A stretch of 64,000 bases of DNA, from contig JAIVJS010000072.1 of NCBI GenBank assembly GCA_020199905.1, forward strand, positions 1 to 64,000, written 5' to 3'. Every line of letters begins with the position of its first letter. Positions within the stretch are counted from its first letter, which is position 1. The stretch comes from Acidobacteriota bacterium. GTDB taxonomy: Bacteria > Acidobacteriota > Thermoanaerobaculia > UBA5066 > Gp7-AA6. The position numbers and the translations under genes are program-made. Shown here piece by piece: positions 26,261 to 33,769 of this stretch. A model generated the notes under the pieces. The model was not told the origin of the DNA and did no database searches. It was given only the letters and a program-made list of their open reading frames with translations.

Positions 26261-26421
26261 GGGAAACGGGAAACGGGAAACGGGAAACGAAAAGAGGGGA
26301 CGGAGACGGGGAATCGAAGGGTAAGCAACAAGACCAGATCCCGAAGTCGCTGAAGCCTCAGCGGGTTCCTCCGTCCCTTTCATCATTCGATTCCCGTTTT
26401 TCCGTTTCCGGTTTCCGATCT
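26261..26421 (+). repeat. Inverted heptad element (CGGGAAA type)
   Basis: The left arm at 26261-26288 is four perfect gggaaac units, followed by looser ones. The right arm at 26387-26421 reads tcgattc, ccgtttt, tccgttt, ccggttt, ccgatct, largely complementary to the left. The two arms flank about 100 bases. The element fills the spacer between the selenoprotein gene and the OPT promoter. Confidence 0.7.
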
Positions 26422-26451
26422 TTTCGCGCCCGACGGGCGCTCTCAGACCTC

Positions 26452-26667
26452 TCACGTTCCTCCGAAGCCGACCGTGACCTTGCCCTCATCGACGATGACG
26501 GGGACCTGGCGGCCTCCCGACAGCCGGACCATCCGGTCGATCTCGGCCGGATTTCCCTTTACGTTCACGTAGTCGAAAGGCACGTTGCGCTTTGCGTAGT
26601 CCTCACGGGCCGCAGTCGTATAGGGTCACGTGTCTTTCCCGAAAATCTGGACGCGCCTGGCTTCCAT
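26452..26667 (-). CDS. Uxx-star family glutaredoxin-like selenoprotein (in-frame UGA = Sec14)
   Basis: From ATG at 26667 the frame reads MEARRVQIFGKDT, then TGA at 26626-26628, then PYTTAAREDYAKRNVPFDYV and on to GKVTVGFGGT and a final TGA at 26452. The 71-residue product matches the thioredoxin-fold Uxx-star family, in which this position, GKDT-U-PYT, is selenocysteine or cysteine. The cis-proline motif RQVPVIV and the C-terminal VTVGFGGT are also family marks. GGAGGTG lies five bases before the ATG. A hairpin with a GUGA tip follows the UGA and could be the SECIS. Ordinary ORF calling misses the gene. The function in the family is not established; a redox role is inferred. It needs SelA, SelB, SelD and tRNA-Sec elsewhere in the genome. 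Confidence 0.88.
26593..26614 (-). promoter_or_regulatory. Candidate bacterial SECIS hairpin
   Basis: Starting 11 bases after the UGA, UGCG pairs with CGCA. An asymmetric internal loop follows, then CC-GUGA-GG with a GNRA-type tip, placing the loop G about 20 bases after the UGA. Bacterial SECIS elements lie directly downstream of the UGA inside the coding region and carry a G at the start of the loop, so place and loop fit. The stem is short, so this is a hand model only. Confidence 0.5.
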
Positions 26668-26735
26668 GTCCACCTCCCCGCCGATCCTAACCCGACGGCA
26701 AACGCCTTCGGATGCTATGATTTCGGCCGATTTCC

Positions 26736-27446
26736 ATGGCTTTCCTGCTGGCGCTCGCGCTCGGCCTCTTCGCCCCTCCCGCGCCCACGCCGGCAGCGGT
26801 CGCCGCAGCCGCGTCCACCGGCGGTGGAAGCGTCTCGGGGAAGGTCAGCCTGGTGAAGGCGGGCGCCCCGCTGCCCGAGGCGGCCAACGCGGTCGTCTGG
26901 ATCGAAGGACTGCGCTCCCAGGCTTCGGCCGCTCACGCCGCGCGCGCCGAAATGAGGAGCCAGGGCAAGAAGTTCGTGCCCCGCGTCGTCTCGGTGCCGC
27001 GCGCCGGGGAAGTTCAGTTCCCGAACGTGGATCCGATCTACCACAACGTGTTTTCCGTCTCTGCCCCGAATCGCTTCGACCTCGGGCTCTACCGCAGCGG
27101 CGGATCCAGAGAGAAGCGCTTCGAAGAGCCGGGGCTCGTCCGGGTGTACTGCAACATCCACCCGCAGATGGTCGGCTTCGTGATGGTCGTCGACTCCGAC
27201 TACGCGGCCGTCACCGGTCCCGACGGGTCGTTCCGCTTCGACGGAGTCGCACCGGGAAACTGGACGATCCGCGCCTGGCACGAGGAGGGCGGCGAGGGCC
27301 AGGTCCCCGTCGTCGTGCGCGCGCGAGCGGAGACGCCCGCCGTGGCGTTGCGTCTCGACGCCTCGGCCTACAAGGCGCAGCCCCACAAGAACAAGTACGG
27401 AAAGGATTACCCTCCCGCCGCGGCCTCGGACGATGAGCGTTATTAA
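26736..27446 (+). CDS. Exported cupredoxin-like protein
   Basis: This 236-residue protein has a signal peptide (FLLALALGLFAPPAPTPA). The first ~150 mature residues look like a blue-copper fold: His in PIYHNVFSVS, and the cluster VYCNIHPQMVGFVMV with Cys, His and Met, as in methylamine-utilisation-type proteins. A second part, GPDGSFRFDGVAPGNWTIRAW, resembles a carboxypeptidase regulatory-like beta domain. The gene overlaps the kinase gene by 14 bases. It probably acts in the periplasm or outer envelope. Confidence 0.78.
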   Translation: MAFLLALALGLFAPPAPTPAAVAAAASTGGGSVSGKVSLVKAGAPLPEAANAVVWIEGLRSQASAAHAARAEMRSQGKKFVPRVVSVPRAGEVQFPNVDPIYHNVFSVSAPNRFDLGLYRSGGSREKRFEEPGLVRVYCNIHPQMVGFVMVVDSDYAAVTGPDGSFRFDGVAPGNWTIRAWHEEGGEGQVPVVVRARAETPAVALRLDASAYKAQPHKNKYGKDYPPAAASDDERY

Positions 27447-29595
27447 TTCCGCCGCCTCGATGACCACCGGGACCGGGACGCGGATCCCCATCCGCGGTCT
27501 GAAGCTCCCGGCTCCGAAACCTCCCCGGTTCTCACTCTCGCTCAAGATCTTCGCGGGCGCCGCCCTCCTGATCCTGATCTCGGTCGGCGGCGCGATCGCG
27601 ATCTCGACCTATCGCGCGCGCCGCATCGCGGACGCCAAGATCGCGGAGGACCTGAAAAAGGCGGGCCCGGCGTGGGAGTCATTCGAGCAGACCCGCTATG
27701 CCGGGCTGCACCGCGCGCTCGCGGTCGTCGTCAACAACGCCGGCATCATCTCCATGATGACGAGCGACGCGGACCCGGCGACGGCGTTCGACACGCTGAA
27801 AAACGAGCAGGCCTCGGGGACCCGCGCGGACTTCCTCGCGGCCGTCAACCCGCAGGGGACGGCGTTCCTCCGCACCGACAAGCCGCTGCCCTACTCGGCG
27901 GACCTGTCGCGCGTGCCGACGATCGCAGCGGCTCTCGAGGGCGAGAAGACCTCCGGGATCTGGCTCTCCGGAGGGAAGCTCTACAACGTGGTCGCGGCCC
28001 CGGTCCTCGAGGGCGGCACCCGCATCGTCGGGGTCATCGCCGCCGCGTTTCAGATCAACGACGAGGTCGCGATCGCCTTCAAGTCGCTGATGAACGCCGA
28101 AATCGTCTTTCTCGCCGACGAGGCGAAGCCCAAAGAAATCGCGCGGCCGGCGCTGGCGGCGTCGACCCTGCAGAACCGCAGCGGGAGCGTCCTCGATGCC
28201 GTCCGCCGGCGGCCGGACCTCGTTTCGGCCGTGCTCCGCCAGGGGCGGACGATCGGCCCCCTGGCGCTCGATCTGGCAGGCGAGACCTATCTCGCGTATT
28301 TCGTTCCGCTGCGCTCCTCGACCGACGCCCTGGTCGGAACCGCGGTGGCGCTGCGGAGCCGGGAAAAAGAGCTCGCCGCCTTCCGCACGATCCAGAACAC
28401 CCAGGTCTACGTGGGGCTCGGGGCGCTCCTGATCGCCTTTCTCCTGTCGTTTTTTCTGGCGCGGCGCATCACGGGGCCCCTCGCGCGGCTTCTGCGGGCG
28501 ACGGAGGAAGTGCGCGTCGGAAATCTCGAGACGCCGGATCTTCCGATCGAGTCGAAGGACGAGATCGGGATCCTCGCGCGGTCGTTCCGGGCCATGATCG
28601 AAGAGCTCAAGGAAAAGGAGGCGCTCGAAAAGTACCTCGGAGCCCTGACGCTCAACCAGGGAGACGAGGCCGTCACCCTGTCCGCCTCCGCCGCCATGCG
28701 GATGACGACGGACGTGCCGGCGGCGGGCTCGTCGGGCGGGGCGTCCGGCGCGCGCTCGGCGGAGCCGCAGGTGGGGACCCTCTTCGCCTCGCGCTACGAG
28801 ATCCAGTCGGTGCTCGGGAGGGGCGGAATGGGGATCGTCTACAAGGCTCTCGACCGGGATCTCGAGGACCTCGTCGCCATCAAGACGCTTCGCAGCGAGG
28901 CACTGTCCGCCGACCCGACCCTCCTCGACCGGTTCAAGTCGGAGATCCGCCTCGCGCGCAGGATCACCCACCCGAACATCCTGCGCACTCACGACCTCGG
29001 CGAAACCGGAGGCGTTCGCTATCTTTCGATGGAGTTCGTCAAAGGCATCACCCTCAAGCACCTCGTCGAGCAGGACCAGCTGCTCCCGACGCCGGTGGCG
29101 CTTCGGATCGCCAAGCAGATGTGCGCGGGTCTGGCGGCGGCGCACGAAGTCGGAGTCATCCACCGCGACATCAAGCCGCAGAACATCATCATCGAGCCGA
29201 CCGGCGGCTTGAAGATCATGGATTTCGGTATCGCCCGTCTGACGCAGGAGCGCGGGATGACGGCGACCGGCACCGTCGTCGGGACGCCCGACTACATGTC
29301 GCCCGAGCAGGCTCGGGGGCTCGCGCTCGACTTCCGCTCCGACATCTACTCGACGGGCGTGGTGCTGTACGAGATCTTCACGGGCACGCTGCCCTTCGAG
29401 GGCGATACCCCGATCGCCGTCGTCCTCAAGCACGTCCAGGAGAAGCCGCCCGCGCCGCAGTCGAAGAACCCGCGCATCGACCCCCGGATCGCGGCCATCA
29501 TCCTGATCTGCATGCAGAAAAAACCGGAGGATCGGTATCAGACGGTGAACGATCTCTACGAGGCTCTCGCATCCGTCACGGCGGCGGCCGCCTGA
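27433..29595 (+). CDS. Membrane receptor Ser/Thr protein kinase with HAMP domain
   Basis: This 720-residue protein has a transmembrane helix at about 39-58 and an extracytoplasmic sensor region (60-324). A second helix follows at 325-343, then HAMP (344-395) and a Hanks-type kinase (454-715). Kinase motifs: glycine loop GRGGMGIVY at 462-470, Lys484 in VAIKTL, HRDIKPQN at 577-584, DFGIA and GTPDYMSPEQ. HAMP domains normally feed histidine kinases or chemoreceptors, so this fusion to a Ser/Thr kinase is of note; the sensor looks like a double-Cache type (inference). It overlaps the cupredoxin gene by 14 bases and is followed by a barrel gene in CTGA overlap. Confidence 0.92.
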   Translation: MSVINSAASMTTGTGTRIPIRGLKLPAPKPPRFSLSLKIFAGAALLILISVGGAIAISTYRARRIADAKIAEDLKKAGPAWESFEQTRYAGLHRALAVVVNNAGIISMMTSDADPATAFDTLKNEQASGTRADFLAAVNPQGTAFLRTDKPLPYSADLSRVPTIAAALEGEKTSGIWLSGGKLYNVVAAPVLEGGTRIVGVIAAAFQINDEVAIAFKSLMNAEIVFLADEAKPKEIARPALAASTLQNRSGSVLDAVRRRPDLVSAVLRQGRTIGPLALDLAGETYLAYFVPLRSSTDALVGTAVALRSREKELAAFRTIQNTQVYVGLGALLIAFLLSFFLARRITGPLARLLRATEEVRVGNLETPDLPIESKDEIGILARSFRAMIEELKEKEALEKYLGALTLNQGDEAVTLSASAAMRMTTDVPAAGSSGGASGARSAEPQVGTLFASRYEIQSVLGRGGMGIVYKALDRDLEDLVAIKTLRSEALSADPTLLDRFKSEIRLARRITHPNILRTHDLGETGGVRYLSMEFVKGITLKHLVEQDQLLPTPVALRIAKQMCAGLAAAHEVGVIHRDIKPQNIIIEPTGGLKIMDFGIARLTQERGMTATGTVVGTPDYMSPEQARGLALDFRSDIYSTGVVLYEIFTGTLPFEGDTPIAVVLKHVQEKPPAPQSKNPRIDPRIAAIILICMQKKPEDRYQTVNDLYEALASVTAAAA

Positions 29596-30704
29596 CGCCT
29601 CGGCGCACCGCCGCGAAGGCCGGACGGATTCTCTTTCCGATTCTGCTTCTATGCCTCATGGCGCAGCGCACGGCCCGCGCGCAAGGCGAGACCGAATACT
29701 TCGAAGAGCGGCAGAAGCCGCACCTCGAATTCCAGTGGGACTTCCTCGCCCGCTACGATCGGATCGAAAAGCTCGTGTTCCGTCCCGACATCCACCGCGG
29801 GCGGTTCGAGCTTCGCACGGAGCTCGATTGGGTCTTTTCGGACCGGCTCAGAGTCGGAGCGCGGGCGATCGGCGACCTCGGAACGGACCGGAACTCCGAC
29901 AACGCGAGAAACTTCGACAACTACCGTACGACCGGATCGACCCTCGAGCGGTGGTTCGTCGAGGCGCGGCCGGGCCCGCTGGACATCCGGCTCGGCAGCT
30001 TCGGAATGCCGCTCGTCGCGACCGAGATGCTCTGGGATCGCGACATCCAGTCGCTCGGCGCGGCGGCCGCATGGCAGCTCCCGGTCGGAGGGCTCATCCT
30101 CGCCGCCGGCGCCTTCCGCGGCCCGCAGCGGGATCGTGACCGCACGCGCGTCGAAGCGGGACAGCTCGTCTGGCGTCGCGGGGACCCGGCGTCGTTCGCG
30201 ATCGAAGCCGCGGGCTCGTTCTGGAGCTTCGAACCGGATCGCCTCCGGCCGGCCTACATCCGGCAGAACTACTCGCGCTCCGTCATCGGCGGCCCGGTGT
30301 TCGTTTCGCGGTTCCGGATCGCCGACGCCATCGTTCGCCTGCGGTTCCCTCTGGGCGCGATCCCCCTGATGGTTTCGCTCGACGGACTCGAAAACTTCGG
30401 CTCCCGGGGGGAGGCGCGCGGCGACGACAAGGCCTTCGAGGGCAGCATCACCGCCGGCGACGTTGGAACGCCGGGGCGCCTCCGCGGGTTCTATACCTAC
30501 CAGTACGTCCAGCGGGACGCGGTCATGGGCGCGTACAACACCGACGACTGGTGGTTCCACAGCTGGTACCGGGGCCACCGCGTCGCCCTCGCGATCACGG
30601 TCGCGCCGCGGATCTTCGTGCAGGGCGCGGCGGTGTTTCAGCAGCGGCTCGATCGCTCGACCTGGCTCAATCGATTCACCGTCGACCTGGTGAAGATGTT
30701 CTGA
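29592..30704 (+). CDS. Outer-membrane beta-barrel (porin-like) protein, probable CTG start
   Basis: The frame gives a full signal peptide only if it starts at CTG 29592: TPRRTAAKAGRILFPILLLC, ending in a likely cut after ARA. The first ATG, at 29658, would leave just MAQRTARA. The CTG overlaps the kinase TGA as CTGA, like the ATGA overlaps elsewhere here. The mature part is rich in alternating aromatic strands (FELRTELDWVFSDRLRVGAR, FVQGAAVFQQRLDR), as in barrels of about 14-16 strands. Coupling to the kinase suggests the operon senses and transports something across the outer membrane. Confidence 0.75.
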   Translation: MTPRRTAAKAGRILFPILLLCLMAQRTARAQGETEYFEERQKPHLEFQWDFLARYDRIEKLVFRPDIHRGRFELRTELDWVFSDRLRVGARAIGDLGTDRNSDNARNFDNYRTTGSTLERWFVEARPGPLDIRLGSFGMPLVATEMLWDRDIQSLGAAAAWQLPVGGLILAAGAFRGPQRDRDRTRVEAGQLVWRRGDPASFAIEAAGSFWSFEPDRLRPAYIRQNYSRSVIGGPVFVSRFRIADAIVRLRFPLGAIPLMVSLDGLENFGSRGEARGDDKAFEGSITAGDVGTPGRLRGFYTYQYVQRDAVMGAYNTDDWWFHSWYRGHRVALAITVAPRIFVQGAAVFQQRLDRSTWLNRFTVDLVKMF

Positions 30705-30758
30705 AAGAGGGCGGGAGGCGCCTCCGCGCCCCCGGGCGGCGCCCCTCCCTCCCCGTCA

Positions 30759-30764
30759 TACAAT
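30759..30764 (+). promoter_or_regulatory. Possible leaderless -10 box
   Basis: TACAAT lies seven bases before the ATG at 30772 of the receiver-like gene, with no Shine-Dalgarno between. Confidence 0.4.
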
Positions 30765-30771
30765 CCGCGCC

Positions 30772-31173
30772 ATGTCGAAGTCTGTCGTCGCCTGCGTGGA
30801 GGACCTCTTCTTCCGGTCCAAGATCGACGCGACGGCCCGGCATCTGAACGTTCCGGTCCGCTTCACCGACCCGAAGGGCCTGGCCGCCACCTGCCGGGAA
30901 GCGGGCACCGTGGCCGCTCTGGTGGAGCTCTCGGACGGGGCGGTGGACGCGGTGGCCGCGATGAGAACGAGCGGTCCCGACGGCGCGCTCCCGGTCGTCG
31001 GTTTTCTCTCCCACGTCGATCGCGAGCTCGGCAGGCGCGCGGAAGCCGCCGGCGTCACGACGGTCATGCCCCGCAGTCAGTTCGCGGAAACTCTCCCGGA
31101 GCTTCTGATGGATCTCATGGCGCCCGGCACGAAGCGCGAAATCCGGGAAGAGCCCGAGCTCCCCGACGAATAG
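30772..31173 (+). CDS. Receiver-like small protein without clear phosphoacceptor site
   Basis: This 133-residue protein shows alternating strands and helices in the order of a response-regulator receiver (VVACVEDLFF, AALVELSDG, LPVVGFLSHV, GVTTVMPRSQF). Where receivers have the phosphorylated Asp after strand 3, this one reads LVELSD, so phosphorylation is doubtful. It may be a degenerate receiver or an unrelated flavodoxin-like fold. It has its own possible promoter and lies 67 bases after the barrel gene. It could be a target or partner of the upstream kinase; that is inference. Confidence 0.6.
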   Translation: MSKSVVACVEDLFFRSKIDATARHLNVPVRFTDPKGLAATCREAGTVAALVELSDGAVDAVAAMRTSGPDGALPVVGFLSHVDRELGRRAEAAGVTTVMPRSQFAETLPELLMDLMAPGTKREIREEPELPDE

Positions 31174-31221
31174 GCGCCCGGCCCGCGGCGCGGTCCTGCG
31201 AACCGTTTTCAAGGAGAAGTC

Positions 31222-32108
31222 ATGAGCGGAACGACCCCAACGACGTCACGGTCGGATTCGGCGGCATCCCGAACGAGGAGGGCGTCGTCCAGCTCGACGC
31301 CTCCGTGATGGATGGACGGACGATGAAGTCCGGCGCCGTTGGCGCCCTGGAGCGCATCAAGAACCCTTCGCGCGTCGCGCGTCTCGTCATGGACCAGACC
31401 AACCGGGCGTTTCTCGTGGGCGAAGGCGCTCTGAAATTCGCCCGCGCCCACGGAGTGCCCGAGCAGAATCTGCTGACGGAACGCTCGCGAAAGATCTGGC
31501 TCTACTGGAAAGAGAAACTCTCGGGGAGAGACGACTGGATGGAGCGGGGCGAGGAGGAGCAGAAGGACCCCGACATTCGCTGGTACATCGAGAAGTTCGG
31601 AGTCGAGGATTTCCGGCCGCAGGGCACGATCAACTGCAACGCCCTGACGGCGTCGGGAGATCTCGTCGGAACGACGACCACCTCCGGACTCTTCTTCAAG
31701 CTGCCGGGCCGCCTGGGCGACTCGCCGGTCATCGGCGCCGGGCTCTACGTCGACGGCGAGGTGGGCGCCTGCGGATCGACCGGGTGGGGAGAGGGAAACA
31801 TCCGGCTCTGCGGCTCGCACACGGTCGTCGAGCTGATGCGGCAGGGCAAGTCCCCCCAGGACGCGGCGCTCGCGACGCTCGAGCGGGTGGTGAACGCCTC
31901 GAAGTACTACCGCGACAAAAACGGCCGCCCCGACTTCCAGTTGAACTATTACGTCATCAACAAGAAGGGGGAGTACGCGGGCGCCGCACTCTGGAACGGG
32001 TCGTACGGGCTCGCCGGCGGCTCGAAGAAATTCACCCCTTCGCGCTTCGCGGTCGCCGACGCGGGCGGCGCCCGCCTGCAGGAATCCCCGTATCTGATGA
32101 AGAGGTAA
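31222..32108 (+). pseudogene. N4-(beta-N-acetylglucosaminyl)-L-asparaginase / isoaspartyl peptidase, 5' end lost
   Basis: From about 31224 the frame encodes ERNDPNDVTVGFGGIPNEEG and continues through the family's core, including the probable nucleophile Thr in QGTINCNALTASGDL and the GAGLYVDGEVGACGSTGWGE motif. In the family some 80-100 residues, often with a Tat signal, precede this point. Here AAGGAG and an ATG at 31222 sit immediately upstream but in a different frame. It looks as if a deletion removed the 5' part and left the ribosome site. The first in-frame ATG is at 31305, too late for a full enzyme. An assembly join is the alternative. Confidence 0.75.
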
Positions 32109-32178
32109 GAGAAGCGGCAGACGAGAAGGGCACCTGCGAGCGTCCCGCAGCTTGAAAATGAACGCCTCGAACGCCCTG

Positions 32179-32213
32179 GCTGACAGCTGAGAGCTGATAG
32201 CCGACAGCCTGGC
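32179..32213 (+). repeat. Heptad repeat array (AGCTGAC type)
   Basis: Units are gctgaca, gctgaga, gctgata, gccgaca, gcctggc. The array lies between the asparaginase remnant and the papain-like hydrolase gene. Confidence 0.65.
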
Positions 32214-32225
32214 TCCGCCTTCCCT

Positions 32226-32231
32226 CACAAT
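32226..32231 (+). promoter_or_regulatory. Possible leaderless -10 box
   Basis: CACAAT lies six bases before the ATG at 32238. The intervening AGGACC is too close to the start to serve as a normal Shine-Dalgarno. The box is weaker than the others of this kind. Confidence 0.3.
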
Positions 32232-32237
32232 AGGACC

Positions 32238-33128
32238 ATGCGCTCCCCCCGCCGCTTCCTCGCAGACTGGTTCGTCGCGGAAATCACGCGGCAGCGCCGG
32301 AACTACCGCCGGTTCGTCTACAACGACCCGGTCAAGCTGAAGGCGACCATCGCGCCCGGGGACGTGCTGCTGGTCGACGGGGATCAGCGCGTCTCATCGG
32401 CCGTCAAGTACCTGACTCAGTCGTCCTGGTCTCACAGCGCGCTCTACATCGGCGACGCGCTGCTCCGGCGCGACACGGAAACGCGCGCAAGGATTCAGAG
32501 GCGTTTCGGCCGCGAAGCAAAGTTCCTGGTCGTCGAAGCTCTCGTCGCGGAGGGCGTCGTCGTTTCGCCGCTGATCAAGTACATCCACCTGAACATCCGG
32601 ATCTGCCGGCCGATGCGCATCCGTCCGGAAGACCTCGACACGATCTTCGATCACGTCCTGTCCCGCGTGGGGCACCAGTACGACCGACGCAACTTCCTGG
32701 ACCTGACGCGGTACCTCCTGCCATTCCACCTGATCCCGCCGCGTCTCCAGGAGGACGCTCTGCATTTCGGCAGCGGTGTGGCCACGGAGACGATCTGCTC
32801 GACCCTCCTCGCCGAGGCCTTCGCCCGCGTCCAGTATCCGATTCTTCCTCAGCAGGTGCGCCGGCCCGCGAACACGCCGGGAGAGCGGCTGCGCCAGCAG
32901 ATCCTCGGCCGTCCGACCCGGAGGGCCTACAGCGGGCTTCTGCGGGCGCGGCACCCGACGCTCTGCGTCCCCCGCGACTTCGACCTCTCGCCCTACTTCG
33001 AGATCGTCAAGTTCAACGCGCGGGACGAGGCGCAGTTCGACTACCGCAAGCTCGAATGGGAAGCGCCGGCCACGCCCGAGGCGCCGCGAGAAACTCCGAT
33101 GGGCGAGACGGTGAGGAAGAAGGCCTGA
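32238..33128 (+). CDS. YiiX/YebB-like NlpC/P60 (permuted papain) hydrolase
   Basis: The 296-residue protein matches the permuted papain-like hydrolases. IAPGDVLLVDGD is near residue 36, the catalytic His is in QSSWSHSALYIGD near 70, and the Cys is in TETICSTLLAEAF near 183. In this permuted family the His comes before the Cys. Members cleave amide or acyl bonds in cell-wall or lipid substrates; the target here is unknown. There is no clear signal peptide. The gene is flanked on both sides by heptad arrays. Confidence 0.8.
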   Translation: MRSPRRFLADWFVAEITRQRRNYRRFVYNDPVKLKATIAPGDVLLVDGDQRVSSAVKYLTQSSWSHSALYIGDALLRRDTETRARIQRRFGREAKFLVVEALVAEGVVVSPLIKYIHLNIRICRPMRIRPEDLDTIFDHVLSRVGHQYDRRNFLDLTRYLLPFHLIPPRLQEDALHFGSGVATETICSTLLAEAFARVQYPILPQQVRRPANTPGERLRQQILGRPTRRAYSGLLRARHPTLCVPRDFDLSPYFEIVKFNARDEAQFDYRKLEWEAPATPEAPRETPMGETVRKKA

Positions 33129-33132
33129 GGAA

Positions 33133-33271
33133 GCTGTCAGCTTTCAGCCATCAGCCACTCAAGGACTCAGGCGATAGTACCGCGGACCGAATCGAGACGA
33201 TTCTCAGCCGAAAGTTTCCGAAGCGTCAGTTCCAGCTGACAGCTGATGGCTGACAGTCGAGAGCTAACTCT
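33133..33271 (+). repeat. Inverted heptad element (AGCTGAC type)
   Basis: Left arm 33133-33167: gctgtca, gctttca, gccatca, gccactc, aaggact. Right arm 33223-33271: gcgtcag, ttccagc, tgacagc, tgatggc, tgacagt, cgagagc, taactct. The right arm runs over the stop codon (33264-33266) of the hypothetical gene on the minus strand. Confidence 0.65.
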
Positions 33272-33635
33272 GCGGCGCGCTCCCGCCGCGGCCGCCGGAG
33301 AGAATCGAGTTGACGGCGTCCAGGCGGCGCTCGAGAACCTTCCGCATCTTGCCGACCTCGCCCTCGCTCGCCGAAAATCGCACGCTGTCTCCCTGAAATT
33401 CCATGCGGAGCACGGCGTCGCGGTCCTCGGGCATCAGGCCGAGCATCCCGGCGCGATAAGCCCGCATCCATTCGGGGGAGGGCTCGGAGTCGAGCCGCGC
33501 GCGATAGTAGGCCCGGCCATCTCCCGCGGGTCCCTCCGGGACGGGCGCCTCCGGGGACAACCAGACGCGATGGGTCGGCGCGGCCTCGCCGGGCCGGCGA
33601 CGGATGGGCTTGCGATATTGAGGTCTGCGAGGAAT
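33264..33635 (-). CDS. Hypothetical protein, possible ATT start
   Basis: The frame is open well above the only conventional start, TTG at 33560. It encodes PRRPQYRKPIRRRPGEAAPT before LSPEAPVPEGPAGDG. At 33633-33635 an ATT stands exactly five bases after a strong AGGAGG (33641-33646), so ATT may be the start, as in infC genes. The C-terminal part (YYRARLDSEPSPEWMRAYRA, then a Met/Arg-rich helix) is polar and helical. The stop lies in a heptad array. I do not recognise the family. Confidence 0.5.
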   Translation of the reverse strand: MPRRPQYRKPIRRRPGEAAPTHRVWLSPEAPVPEGPAGDGRAYYRARLDSEPSPEWMRAYRAGMLGLMPEDRDAVLRMEFQGDSVRFSASEGEVGKMRKVLERRLDAVNSILSGGRGGSAPQS

Positions 33636-33671
33636 GGGAGCCTCCTGTCTGGCGGGATTCTGTCATAGGAA

Positions 33672-33769
33672 GTTGAGAGTCGGGAGTTCGGAGTTGAGAG
33701 TGGAAAGTTCAGAGTTGACCGCGCCGACGCCTCAACCTGGAATGAGCCCTTGACCCTTAACTCTCAACC
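33672..33769 (+). repeat. Inverted heptad element (GTTGAGA type) cutting into an M16 gene
   Basis: Left arm 33672-33720 has seven units (gttgaga, gtcggga, gttcgga, gttgaga, gtggaaa, gttcaga, gttgacc). Right arm 33749-33769 has cttgacc, cttaact, ctcaacc. The right arm supplies the stop codon (33764-33766) of the shortened M16 peptidase gene. Confidence 0.7.

Noticed and set aside
24332-26353. A 673-codon frame on the plus strand antisense to the OPT gene
   Set aside because: The translated sequence is almost all Asp, Arg, Glu and His. The OPT transporter on the other strand explains the region.
26626-26628. The TGA in the Uxx-star gene as an ordinary frameshift or nonsense mutation
   Set aside because: The frame is intact on both sides, the position is the known Sec/Cys site of the family, and the start site is strong. 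Reads are still needed to exclude an error.
27672-29591. Upstream extension of the barrel protein frame
   Set aside because: It runs inside the kinase gene in another frame and is low-complexity Arg/Gly/Pro. The real gene begins at the kinase stop.
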